From Comamonas testosteroni ATCC 11996 (GTDB lineage: Bacteria; Pseudomonadota; Gammaproteobacteria; Burkholderiales; Burkholderiaceae_C), in the NCBI RefSeq assembly GCF_000241525.1, contig NZ_AHIL01000029.1, positions 310,001-374,000 on the forward strand: a stretch of DNA of 64,000 bases, given 5' to 3'. Shown here one piece after another: positions 21,372 to 29,201 of the stretch. Numbering within the stretch: position 1 is the stretch's first letter; every line of letters begins with the position of its first letter. A program made the translations under genes and the position numbers. The notes under the pieces were generated by a model that made no database searches, was not told the origin of the DNA, and worked only from the letters and a program-made list of their open reading frames with translations.

Positions 21372-22952
21372 TCAGTGGCCGCCCGCACCGGGCTCGACCA
21401 CGCGGCTCGGCCTCGGTGCCAGCCAGATCGCGCAGGCCGCCAGCACAAAGCCGCCCGCAATGATGAACATGATCTGATTGGTGGCCAGCATCACGCTCTG
21501 GCTGGTGATGAGCTGATCGAGGGCCGACAGCGCCGCATCGGCACTCATGCCCGACTGCTGCAGCCCGTGCAGCACCTCGCCGCTGGCATCGCTCAAACCC
21601 ACCAGATCCGCATGCTTGCGCGTCGTGCCGTTCTCCCAGGCCGTGTTGACCACGGAGACCGCGGCCGCGCCCGACAGGGTGCGCAGAAAGTTCATCAGAC
21701 CGGCCGCGTTGTCCATCTCCTGCGGCTCCACACTGGCCAGCGCCAGCCCGGTGGTCGGTATGAAGAAGAACGGCAGACCCAGCCCCATGAACATCAGCGG
21801 CAGGGCGATGTCCCAATAGCCCATGTCCGTGGTCGCAAACGCGCGCCAGCAGGTGATCACCCCCATCCAGAACACGCCGCCAAAGATCAGCCGGCGCGGA
21901 TCCACCCGGGCCGCCAGCCCCGCGGCGGCCGGCGCCACGAACAGCGCGAACAGCCCCGTCCATGCCGTGACCAGACCCGCCAGCGTGGCCGTGTAGCCCA
22001 TGAAGCTCTGCAGCCACAGCGGCGTGAGCACATTGACGGCGAAGAAGGCCGCAAACGCCAGACTGATGGTCAGCACGGCCATGGAAAAGCCGCGGTGCCT
22101 GAAGACGCGCAGATCCACGATCGGGTGCTCGGCATGCAGCTCCCAGATCATGAAGGCCGCAAAGCCCACCACGGCCACCGCAGCCAGCGCCACGATCATG
22201 GGAGAGGCAAACCAGTCCAGATTCTTGCCTTCGTCCAGCATCAGCTGCAGCGAACCCACCCAGACGATGAGCAGAATCAGGCCCACGGTGTCTATGGGGT
22301 TCTTGAGCAGCGGCTGCTCGTAGCGCCTGACCAGATGCCAGACCGCAAACGCGCAGACCAGGGCCACCGGGATGTTGATCAGAAAGATCCAGTGCCAGGT
22401 GTACTCGTCGCAGATCCAGCCGCCCACGATGGGGCCCAGCACGGGGGCGATCAGCGTGGTCATGGACCACAGGCCGATGGCCGCAGGCGCCATGCGCGGC
22501 GGGAAGATGCGCAGCAGCAGCGACTGGGACAGCGGCATCAGCGGGCCGCCGGCCAGACCCTGCAAGATGCGCGCAAACACCAGCATGCCCAGTGAATTAG
22601 CCAGGCCGCACAGCAGCGATGCCAGACCGAACAAGCCCATGGCCGTGGCAAACACGCGCACCGCGCCAAAGCGCGCTGCCAGCCAGCCGGTCAGCGGCAC
22701 GGTGATGGCCTCGGCCACCGCATAGCTGGTGATGACCCAGGTGCCCTGGCTGGTGGTCGCGCCCAGATTGCCGGCGATGCTGGGCACGGAGACATTGGCC
22801 ACCGTCATGTCCAGCACGGCCATGAAATTGGCCGCGGCCAGCACCAGGGCCGCCAGCCACAGCGTGCCCCCCGTCAGCGGCACCATGCCGGCTGCCATGG
22901 GTACGGCCGGCGCATCGGCCGCTGCGGCCGCACTTGCGTTGTGATCGCTCAT
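21372..22952 (-). CDS. DHA2 family multidrug efflux MFS transporter, EmrB type
   Basis: A 526-residue inner-membrane transporter with 14 predicted segments (MFS DHA2). The first segment FMAVLDMTVANVSVPSIAGN carries the classic DHA2 motif D1, and the following STSQGTW-like motif appears here as ATTSQGTWVITSY. RFGAVRVFATAMGLFGLASLL is motif A. It is the last gene of the operon outer-membrane factor, EmrA, EmrB, with 7 bases between emrA and emrB. EmrB pumps hydrophobic compounds out of the cytoplasm through EmrA and an outer-membrane channel. Substrates here are unknown. Confidence 0.93.
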   Translation of the reverse strand: MSDHNASAAAAADAPAVPMAAGMVPLTGGTLWLAALVLAAANFMAVLDMTVANVSVPSIAGNLGATTSQGTWVITSYAVAEAITVPLTGWLAARFGAVRVFATAMGLFGLASLLCGLANSLGMLVFARILQGLAGGPLMPLSQSLLLRIFPPRMAPAAIGLWSMTTLIAPVLGPIVGGWICDEYTWHWIFLINIPVALVCAFAVWHLVRRYEQPLLKNPIDTVGLILLIVWVGSLQLMLDEGKNLDWFASPMIVALAAVAVVGFAAFMIWELHAEHPIVDLRVFRHRGFSMAVLTISLAFAAFFAVNVLTPLWLQSFMGYTATLAGLVTAWTGLFALFVAPAAAGLAARVDPRRLIFGGVFWMGVITCWRAFATTDMGYWDIALPLMFMGLGLPFFFIPTTGLALASVEPQEMDNAAGLMNFLRTLSGAAAVSVVNTAWENGTTRKHADLVGLSDASGEVLHGLQQSGMSADAALSALDQLITSQSVMLATNQIMFIIAGGFVLAACAIWLAPRPSRVVEPGAGGH

Positions 22953-22959
22953 GAGGCAC

Positions 22960-24132
22960 TCACTGCGCGGCCGTGGTCGCCACGCCAGCTGCGTCGGCAG
23001 GGCCGCTGCGGGTGTCCACCGTCACCTGCATGGACAGGCCCACGCGCAGCGGGTTCCTGGCCAGCTCGGCGGCATCGAGCTGAATGCGCACCGGCAGGCG
23101 CTGCACCACCTTGATCCAGTTGCCCGTGGCGTTCTGCGCGGGAATGGCCGCAAACGCCGAGCCGGAGCCGCCGCTGAAGCCCACCACAGTGCCGCTGTAC
23201 TTCACATCGCTGCCGTACAGATCGGACTGCAGCTGCACGCGCTGGCCCACACGCACCTTGCCCAGCTGGCCCTCCTTGAAGTTGGCATCCACATAGATCC
23301 GCTGCACCGGCACCACCGTCATCAAGGGCGCACCAGCCTGCACGCGCTGCCCGATCTGCACGCTGCGCTTGGCCACCACTCCATCGACGGGAGCGCGCAC
23401 CGTGCTGCGATCCAGATCGACCTGTGCCTGGTCGCGACGCGCCTGCGCCAGCTGCACCTCGGGATTGGTCTGGGCATCCGCACCCTCGATCAAGGTGGCG
23501 TTAACCTGCTTGGCGCCAATGGCGGCCTCGCGGTTGGCCCTGGCCTGGGCCTGCGCGGCCACGGCCGATGCCAGCTGCGCCTTGGCTGCGGCAAAAGCGT
23601 TCTGCGCCTGCGTCAGTTCCTCGCCTGAGACCGAACCGCTCTTGGCCAGGGCCTGGCGGCGCTGCAAATCGATGGTGGCACGCTCCATATCGGCCTCGGC
23701 CGCCAGCAGCTGCGCGGCCGCGCGCTTTTCATCGGCCTCGCGCGCCGTCACCTGGGCCTTGAGGCCGCCATCATTGGCCACATAGCCCTTGACGCGGCGC
23801 ATGGCGCGGGCCAGCTCGGCCTCGGCCTGGGCCAGTGCCAGCCTGGCGTCCGTGGGATCGATGCGCACCAGCACATCGCCTTGCTTGACGGCCTGGGTGT
23901 CCCTGACCAGCACCTCCAGCACCGTGCCGCCTATGGACGGCGTGACCTGTGCCACCTCGGCCGCCGCATAGGCGTTGTCGGTGGAGACGAAATGGGAGGC
24001 ATGCAGCCACCAATAGGCGCCGGCGGCCGCACCGGCAAGCAGCACCACGCCTGCCAGCCCGGCCAGCAGCCGGTTGCGGCGCTGTTCGCGCACAGCAGGA
24101 TTGGCGCTCACGGAAGAAGCGTTTTCAGTCAT
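22960..24132 (-). CDS. HlyD/EmrA family periplasmic adaptor
   Basis: A 390-residue membrane fusion protein starting MTENASSVSANPAV. One N-terminal transmembrane helix (LLAGLAGVVLLAGAAAGAYW) is followed by a lipoyl half (YAAAEVAQVTPSIGGTVLEV), a long coiled coil with many Ala/Glu/Arg (about residues 115-215), the second half (VRAPVDGVVAKRSVQIGQRV), and a beta-barrel. It links EmrB to the outer-membrane factor. The open frame runs 16 codons upstream to 24180, but those codons lie in the 82-bp repeat and are not EmrA-like. The outer-membrane factor gene is upstream and EmrB downstream on the same strand. Confidence 0.92.
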   Translation of the reverse strand: MTENASSVSANPAVREQRRNRLLAGLAGVVLLAGAAAGAYWWLHASHFVSTDNAYAAAEVAQVTPSIGGTVLEVLVRDTQAVKQGDVLVRIDPTDARLALAQAEAELARAMRRVKGYVANDGGLKAQVTAREADEKRAAAQLLAAEADMERATIDLQRRQALAKSGSVSGEELTQAQNAFAAAKAQLASAVAAQAQARANREAAIGAKQVNATLIEGADAQTNPEVQLAQARRDQAQVDLDRSTVRAPVDGVVAKRSVQIGQRVQAGAPLMTVVPVQRIYVDANFKEGQLGKVRVGQRVQLQSDLYGSDVKYSGTVVGFSGGSGSAFAAIPAQNATGNWIKVVQRLPVRIQLDAAELARNPLRVGLSMQVTVDTRSGPADAAGVATTAAQ

Positions 24133-24156
24133 ACAAAAACCTCGGAAATATTCATG

Positions 24157-24238
24157 GGAGTCACGCAAACAAGACTGCAATCACGGCCTGCCTGCTGAGG
24201 CAGTCGTCTTGCCCGAACCTGTTTTGCGTAAGTCGTGA
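24157..24238. repeat. 82-bp inverted-repeat-bounded element, copy B
   Basis: Same element as 7618-7699. The right end TTTGCGTAAGT is identical. The left end AGTCACGCAAA carries differences. The inner hairpin CTGCCT GCTG AGGCAG is perfect. It sits in the 125-base gap between the outer-membrane factor gene and emrA, inside the efflux operon. Confidence 0.85.
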
Positions 24239-24257
24239 TTCAGTTCTGGAAAGAGGC

Positions 24258-25754
24258 TCAGGCCTCTGGCACGGTCGCATCAGAGGCGCCGGCGGACTCG
24301 CTCCAGCCGCCGCCCAGTGCGCGGTGCAGACCGATATCGAGCGTCAGGGCGCGCGACTGCACATCGACCAGCTGGCGCACGCTGGCGAGCAGCTGGTCTT
24401 CCGCCGACAGCACATCGAGATAGCGCGCCAGACCGCCCTCATAGCGGTTGCGCGCCACACGATGCGCCTCGGTGGCGGCCGTCACGGCCTGCTGCATGGC
24501 CGTCAGCTGCTGCTGCAGTGCTCGCTGGCTGACGGCGTTGTCCGCCACCTCCTGCAAGGCCCGGTTGAGCGTGCTGCGGTACTGGGCCACGGCCTCGTCA
24601 TAACGGGCACGCGCGGCACCCAGCTGCGAGCGCAAGCGGCCGCCATTGAAGATCGGCAGGCTGATGGCCGGGCCCACGCTGGCGATGCCGGAGCCGCTTC
24701 GGGTCAGCATGTCCAGGCCCAGCGACTGCACGCCGACAAAGGCGCTGAGGTTCACATCGGGATAGAACTCGGCCTGCTGCGATGCCACGCGCGACTCCTG
24801 CGCCTGTGCCTGCAGACGGGCGGCCACCACATCGGGGCGACGGCCCAGCAGATTCGCCGGCAACTGCTGCGGCAAGGCCCACTGCTGCTGCCACGGTGAT
24901 TGCAGGCGCCTGGCATCGAGCACGATGGCCGCACCACGATCGGGAGCAGCTCCCATCAGCGCAGCAATGCTGTTGCGCTGCAGGGCGACCTGTTCCTGCA
25001 TCTGTGCCAGCTCGGCCTGCGCGGCTGCCAGACGCGCCCTGGCGCTATGCACGCTGCCCTGGTTTTCCAGCCCGTTGGCATAGCGCTGCTCAAACAACTC
25101 GGCCGTGGTCCGGCGCACCTGCACCGATTGCTCCAGCGTCTGCGCATTGGTGGCCAGGCGCAGCAGCTGTGCATAGGCCAGGGCCACATTGCTGGACAGC
25201 ACGAGACGCGCCTGGGCTGCATCGGCCTCGCGCGCTGCCAGCTCGCCGGCAGCGGCGGCCACGGCGGCGCGCTGCCTGCCCCACAGGTCCAGCGACCAGC
25301 TCAGGTCCAGCGTGGCGCGGCCATAGTCATTCATGCCGCGCGGCGCGAAAGCCTCTGGCGTCAGATGGTTGTAGCTGAGCTTGTCCTCGCTGACCGAGGC
25401 GCGGGCGGAAAGCTGCGGCGCAGAGGCCGCTTCGCTCACTCCCAGCATGGCCCTGGCCTGCTGCACGCGGGCTGCGGCGGCCGCCATATCGGGAGCGCCC
25501 TCCAGGGCCTGGGCGATCAGCTGATCGAGCTGTGCATCGCCATAGCGCTGCCACCATTGCTGGGTGGGCCAGTCCATGGGCGGAGCATGTTTTGCAGCCT
25601 GCAGAGTCTCGGGCACGGGCTGCGCCAATACGGCCTTGCCCTCCCATTCGGGAACCTGGGCGCAGGCTGCCAGTAGCGCAGGCAAGCCCAGAACCCACCA
25701 GCCATGGCGCCCACGCCGGATCCTCTGCGGCGCGGCGGCTATGCATTGAGTCAT
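24258..25754 (-). CDS. Outer-membrane factor lipoprotein, NodT/OprM family
   Basis: The outer-membrane channel of the tripartite pump, 498 residues from the ATG at 25754. A signal peptide with lipobox LPALLAACAQVPEW places the lipidated Cys at about residue 31. Two internally repeated OEP domains follow: YGRATLDLSWSLDLWGRQ near 130 and VGPAISLPIFNGGRLRSQLG near 365, the family's duplicated strand-turn motif. First gene of the operon with emrA and emrB. The promoter probably overlaps the palindrome at 25773-25787, 20 bases upstream of the start, giving repression by the divergent TetR protein. Confidence 0.92.
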   Translation of the reverse strand: MTQCIAAAPQRIRRGRHGWWVLGLPALLAACAQVPEWEGKAVLAQPVPETLQAAKHAPPMDWPTQQWWQRYGDAQLDQLIAQALEGAPDMAAAAARVQQARAMLGVSEAASAPQLSARASVSEDKLSYNHLTPEAFAPRGMNDYGRATLDLSWSLDLWGRQRAAVAAAAGELAAREADAAQARLVLSSNVALAYAQLLRLATNAQTLEQSVQVRRTTAELFEQRYANGLENQGSVHSARARLAAAQAELAQMQEQVALQRNSIAALMGAAPDRGAAIVLDARRLQSPWQQQWALPQQLPANLLGRRPDVVAARLQAQAQESRVASQQAEFYPDVNLSAFVGVQSLGLDMLTRSGSGIASVGPAISLPIFNGGRLRSQLGAARARYDEAVAQYRSTLNRALQEVADNAVSQRALQQQLTAMQQAVTAATEAHRVARNRYEGGLARYLDVLSAEDQLLASVRQLVDVQSRALTLDIGLHRALGGGWSESAGASDATVPEA

Positions 25755-25772
25755 GAAATACTTTAATAATGA

Positions 25773-25787
25773 ACTGTACGGTACAGT
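25773..25787. promoter_or_regulatory. Palindromic operator for the TetR regulator
   Basis: The perfect palindrome ACTGTAC G GTACAGT lies between the divergent efflux operon (start 25754) and the TetR gene (start 25861). Its place close to the efflux start, overlapping where a promoter would be, fits a TetR operator. Inferred from symmetry and position. Confidence 0.7.
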
Positions 25788-25860
25788 ATATGTTTCCAGC
25801 GTTTGAGATCGCAAGCGCTACACTGAAAGACATCACAACCGCCCCAGGACATTTCGCCCC

Positions 25861-26508
25861 ATGCGCACCAAAACGGAAGAAAAGCGACAGGCCATCATTG
25901 ACGTTGCAGCGGCCACCTTTGGCGAACTGGGCTTTGAGCGCACTTCCATGTCCGAGATCTGCACCAGACTGGGCGGCTCCAAGGCCACGCTCTACAACTA
26001 CTTTCCGTCCAAGGAAGCGCTGTTTCTGGAGGTGATGTTTCAGGCCTCCGAGGCCGACTTCCAGAACACCATGCTGGCGCTGCAGGCCGGCAATGACGAT
26101 GCGGCGCAGACGCTGCGCAACTTCGGCCAGCGTTTCCTGGGCCTGCTGTATTCGCCGGAGGTGATGGCCGTGCGCCGCCTGCTGGTCTCCGAAGGCGGGC
26201 GCGCCAATATCGGCCAGCGCTGCTGGGACATGGGGCCGGCGCGCGGCAACGTCGCCATCAATGCCTTTTTGCAGCAGGGCATAGAGCGCCGCCTGCTGCG
26301 CGATGCCGACACCGAGGTCATGCGCCATCATCTGCTGGCGCTGCTGGAAGCCGAGTTGCTGCCGCGCTTCATGTTCCAGCACCTGCCCGCCCCTACTGCG
26401 CAGGAGATTGCCCTGTGCACCGAGCGCGCCGTGGATGCCTTCATGCGGGCCTATGGCACACCCGGTGAGACGCAGGGCAAAAGTGACGCTATAAGAAAAT
26501 CCTTATAA
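25861..26508 (+). CDS. TetR/AcrR family repressor of the efflux operon
   Basis: A 215-residue regulator. The N-terminal helix-turn-helix spans about residues 8-55 (AAATFGELGFERTSMSEICTRLGGSKATLYNYFPSKEALF), a textbook TetR domain. The C-terminal ligand domain matches the AefR/TetR_C type found beside RND and EMR pumps (MFQASEADFQNTMLALQAGN). It is divergent from the pump operon with a palindrome between, so local repression released by a pump substrate is the likely mode. A terminator follows the gene. Confidence 0.92.
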   Translation: MRTKTEEKRQAIIDVAAATFGELGFERTSMSEICTRLGGSKATLYNYFPSKEALFLEVMFQASEADFQNTMLALQAGNDDAAQTLRNFGQRFLGLLYSPEVMAVRRLLVSEGGRANIGQRCWDMGPARGNVAINAFLQQGIERRLLRDADTEVMRHHLLALLEAELLPRFMFQHLPAPTAQEIALCTERAVDAFMRAYGTPGETQGKSDAIRKSL

Positions 26509-26563
26509 CCCTCATAACGATGTCGGAACATACGATTTGCGCCGTCGCCGTATAGAATCAATC

Positions 26564-26598
26564 ACCGGGCCCAAGTTTTTTGAGGTCCGGTTTTTTTT
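26564..26598 (+). terminator. Terminator between tetR and guaC
   Basis: An 8-bp stem (ACCGGGCC / GGTCCGGT, one G-T pair) with a 12-base loop is followed by eight T. It starts 56 bases past the tetR stop and precedes the guaC leader, so it either ends tetR or could act as an attenuator if a guaC promoter lies upstream. Confidence 0.8.
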
Positions 26599-26630
26599 GC
26601 CTGCTGCATGCCGGCACTGCCAGAAACCGG

Positions 26631-26707
26631 GCTCCAAGCCAAGCGCCTATCCTTGAAAATTGAGGTGGGTGAGATTCCCGCCGTGACCTTTTCCGGAGCT
26701 TGGAACC
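26631..26707 (+). promoter_or_regulatory. Structured guaC leader with possible pairing of the ribosome binding site
   Basis: The Shine-Dalgarno GGAG (26695-26698) sits in GGAGCTTGG (26695-26703). That segment can pair with CCAAGCGCC (26639-26647, eight of nine) or, exclusively, through GCTCC (26631-26635). A GGTGGG / CCCGCC hairpin (26664-26682) lies inside. No known purine riboswitch core is visible. Confidence 0.4.
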
Positions 26708-27685
26708 ATGGAAATCTTCGACTACGACAACATTCTTCTGCTGCCCCGCATGTGCCGCGTGGAAAGCCGTTCGGAATGTGACACCAGCGTCGTGCTGGGC
26801 AACCGCAGCTTCAAGCTGCCTGTAGTGCCCGCCAACATGAAGACGGTGGTGGACGAGAAGATCTGCACTTATCTGGCACAAAACGGTTTCTTCTATGTGA
26901 TGCACCGTTTTGACATCGACAACGTGGCCTTCACCAAGGACATGCAGTCCAAGGGACTGTTTGCCTCCATCTCTCTGGGTGTCAAGCAGCCGGACTACGA
27001 GACGGTGGACCGCTTCGTGGCCGACGGCATCTGCCCCGAATACATCACCATCGACATTGCCCACGGCCATGCCGAGAGCGTGAAGAACATGATTGCCTAC
27101 ATCAAGGCCAAGATCCCTGCGGCCTTCGTGATTGCCGGCAACGTCGCCACGCCCGAGGCCGTGATCGACCTGGAAAACTGGGGTGCAGACGCCACCAAGG
27201 TCGGTGTGGGCCCCGGCAAGGTGTGCATCACCAAGCTCAAGACCGGCTTCGGCACAGGCGGCTGGCAGCTGTCGGCGCTCAAGTGGTGCGCCCGCGTGGC
27301 CACCAAGCCCATCATTGCCGACGGCGGCATCCGCAGCCACGGCGACATCGCCAAGAGCGTACGCTTTGGCGCCACCATGGTGATGATCGGCTCCCTGTTT
27401 GCCGGCCATGAAGAGTCGCCCGGCAAGACCGTGGAAGTGGATGGCCAGCTGTTCAAGGAATACTACGGCTCGGCCTCCGACTTCAACAAGGGCGAGTACA
27501 AGCATGTCGAAGGCAAGCGCATTCTGGAGCCCGTCAAGGGCCCGCTGATGAACACGCTGGTCGAGATGCAGCAGGACGTGCAGTCCTCCATCAGCTACTC
27601 AGGCGGCACCAAGCTCATGGACATCCGCAAGGTCAACTACGTCATCCTCGGCGGCGACAACGCCGGCGAGCATCTGCTGATGTAG
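26708..27685 (+). CDS. guaC: GMP reductase
   Basis: GuaC converts GMP to IMP with NADPH, linking guanine and adenine nucleotide pools. The 325-residue protein closely follows the shorter GuaC type that I know from Bacillus: [13 protein letters not shown] at the start, [28 protein letters not shown]-equivalent [17 protein letters not shown] [15 protein letters not shown], the catalytic Cys in [13 protein letters not shown] (about 170-182), and [20 protein letters not shown] dehydrogenase is excluded by length and the absence of CBS domains. The GGAG ribosome site lies nine bases upstream. The gene is alone, with terminators on both sides. Confidence 0.95.
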   Translation: MEIFDYDNILLLPRMCRVESRSECDTSVVLGNRSFKLPVVPANMKTVVDEKICTYLAQNGFFYVMHRFDIDNVAFTKDMQSKGLFASISLGVKQPDYETVDRFVADGICPEYITIDIAHGHAESVKNMIAYIKAKIPAAFVIAGNVATPEAVIDLENWGADATKVGVGPGKVCITKLKTGFGTGGWQLSALKWCARVATKPIIADGGIRSHGDIAKSVRFGATMVMIGSLFAGHEESPGKTVEVDGQLFKEYYGSASDFNKGEYKHVEGKRILEPVKGPLMNTLVEMQQDVQSSISYSGGTKLMDIRKVNYVILGGDNAGEHLLM

Positions 27686-27735
27686 GCCGCCAGGCGCGAC
27701 TCACCAGCGCGAAGGTGAACCTCCAAAAAAAGCAT

Positions 27736-27767
27736 CAAGGGCAGCTCAGGCTGCCCTTGTTGTTTCT
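27736..27767 (+). terminator. Terminator of guaC
   Basis: A perfect 10-bp stem (CAAGGGCAGC / GCTGCCCTTG) with a four-base loop, followed by TTGTTTC. It lies 50 bases past the guaC stop. Confidence 0.75.
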
Positions 27768-27884
27768 GGCTTTCCTTTTTTCTGCATCCCGCGCGCACAA
27801 CTGATCTGTGATCATGGCCGCGATTGCGGCCTTCGTCAGGGCTTAGCATGTCGTCATTCATAAAAGCTCCAGGGAAACAACGCC

Positions 27885-28763
27885 ATGAACACATTGAAGA
27901 TCGCAGTTCTGGGCACGGGCATGATGGGCCTGCCCATGGCCCGCCGCCTGGCCCAGGCCGGCCATGAGGTCCACGTCTGGAACCGCACCCGCGCCAAGGC
28001 CGAGCCGCTGGCTGCCGATGGCGCGAGCATCCACGACAGCGCGGCAGATGCCGTGCGCGGCGTGGACTTTGCCGTGAGCCTGCTGGAGAGCGGCGCCATC
28101 GTGGGCGAAGTGCTGTTCGGGTTGGGCGTGGCCGATGCCCTGCCCAAGGGCTCGCTGTTCATCGACATGGCCTCCATCCAGCCGCGCGAGGCGCGTGAAC
28201 ATGCCGGCAAGCTTGCCGCGCTGGGCGTGCGGCATCTGGATGCACCCGTCTCTGGCGGCACGCTGGGTGCGCAAGCCGGCACCCTGGCCATCATGGCCGG
28301 TGGCGAAGCTGCGGATTTCGAGCATGCCCTGCCCGTCTTTGCGGCGCTGGGTCGTGCCACCCATGTGGGCCCGCATGGCGCAGGCCAGCTGGCAAAACTG
28401 GCCAACCAGATGATCGTGGGTATCACCATCGGTGCCGTGGCCGAAGCCCTGCTGCTGGCCGAACGCGGCGGCGCCGACCCGGCCAAGGTGCGTGAAGCCA
28501 TCTCCGGCGGCTTTGCCGACAGCCGCATCCTGCAAGTGCATGGCGAGCGCATGGTCAAGCACGACTTTGCGCCACGCGGGCGCATGACAGTGCAGCTCAA
28601 GGACATGCGCAACGCCATCGCCACGGCCGAGGAAGTCGGCTTTGATGCCCCCATCACCGGCCTGCTGGAGCAGCTCTATGCCGAGGGCGTGAAAAACGGC
28701 CTGGGCGACCTGGACCAGGCGGGCCTGTTCGTGGAATTGCAACGCCGCAACGCACTGGATTAA
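27885..28763 (+). CDS. NAD(P)-dependent 3-hydroxyisobutyrate dehydrogenase family oxidoreductase
   Basis: A 292-residue beta-hydroxyacid dehydrogenase. The N-terminal Rossmann motif is VLGTGMMGLPMARRLAQAGH (residues 6-25). The substrate motif DAPVSGGTLGAQAGTLAIMAGG is at 119-140, and the catalytic Lys is in GAGQLAKLANQMIVG near 165-180. The family includes 3-hydroxyisobutyrate dehydrogenase, tartronate semialdehyde reductase and glyoxylate/succinic semialdehyde reductases. The surrounding genes do not choose between them. GSLFIDMASIQP deviates slightly from the usual VDxST. Stands alone before the tRNA pair. Enzyme family is sure, substrate is not. Confidence 0.88.
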   Translation: MNTLKIAVLGTGMMGLPMARRLAQAGHEVHVWNRTRAKAEPLAADGASIHDSAADAVRGVDFAVSLLESGAIVGEVLFGLGVADALPKGSLFIDMASIQPREAREHAGKLAALGVRHLDAPVSGGTLGAQAGTLAIMAGGEAADFEHALPVFAALGRATHVGPHGAGQLAKLANQMIVGITIGAVAEALLLAERGGADPAKVREAISGGFADSRILQVHGERMVKHDFAPRGRMTVQLKDMRNAIATAEEVGFDAPITGLLEQLYAEGVKNGLGDLDQAGLFVELQRRNALD

Positions 28764-28804
28764 AAAAACCTGCGGGTTTTCCTGCAAGCCCTCCAGAATT
28801 AGCG

Positions 28805-28810
28805 CATAAT
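28805..28810 (+). promoter_or_regulatory. Candidate -10 element for the tRNA-Lys pair
   Basis: CATAAT lies 32 bases before the first tRNA. The -35 is not obvious, so this is tentative. Confidence 0.35.
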
Positions 28811-28842
28811 TGCGGTCTCGCTTGCAGCGCAGGCGTTGTGTG

Positions 28843-28918
28843 GGGCTCTTAGCTCAGCTGGTAGAGCAGCGGACTCTTAATCCGTTGGTCGAGTGTTCGA
28901 ATCACTCAGGGCCCACCA
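28843..28918 (+). tRNA. tRNA-Lys (anticodon CTT), copy 1
   Basis: A 76-nt cloverleaf. The acceptor GGGCTCT pairs with AGGGCCC (one G-T), CCA is encoded, the D-arm is AGCTCAGCTGGTAGAGC, and the anticodon CTT is at 28876-28878 in loop CTCTTAA. The TTCGAAT T-loop is present. It reads AAG lysine codons. It differs from copy 2 at one D-loop base (C28858). Confidence 0.97.
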
Positions 28919-28966
28919 AAATTTCTTCAGTCTGATTCTTCAGATTGATCCTCCGGTTTATCCGGC

Positions 28967-29042
28967 GGGCTCTTAGCTCAGTTGGTAGAGCAGCGGACTC
29001 TTAATCCGTTGGTCGAGTGTTCGAATCACTCAGGGCCCACCA
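28967..29042 (+). tRNA. tRNA-Lys (anticodon CTT), copy 2
   Basis: A 76-nt cloverleaf identical to copy 1 except T at 28982. Anticodon CTT at 29000-29002, CCA encoded. The 48-base spacer and shared terminator indicate one transcript. Confidence 0.97.
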
Positions 29043-29048
29043 AAATTC

Positions 29049-29083
29049 AAAAGCCAAAGTTCTCAGGAACTTTGGCTTTTTTT
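29049..29083 (+). terminator. Terminator of the tRNA-Lys transcript
   Basis: A perfect 14-bp stem (AAAAGCCAAAGTTC / GAACTTTGGCTTTT) with a TCAG loop and a run of seven T, starting six bases past the second tRNA. Confidence 0.92.
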
Positions 29084-29201
29084 CTTGGCCGTGCCTGGGC
29101 GCCGCCGAATCTGCAAAAGCATGGGCGCCGACATCGGAGTCGCGCCATATCAGGCATCATGCAGATATCCCCGGGCAGTATTTGCTCGCCCAAGACTCAC
29201 T

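Noticed and set aside
26661..26695. Resemblance of the guaC leader to an FMN riboswitch (GGTGGGTGAGATTCCCGCC)
   Set aside because: Only one arm resembles the FMN element. The remaining stems are missing and the start codon follows within 30 bases.
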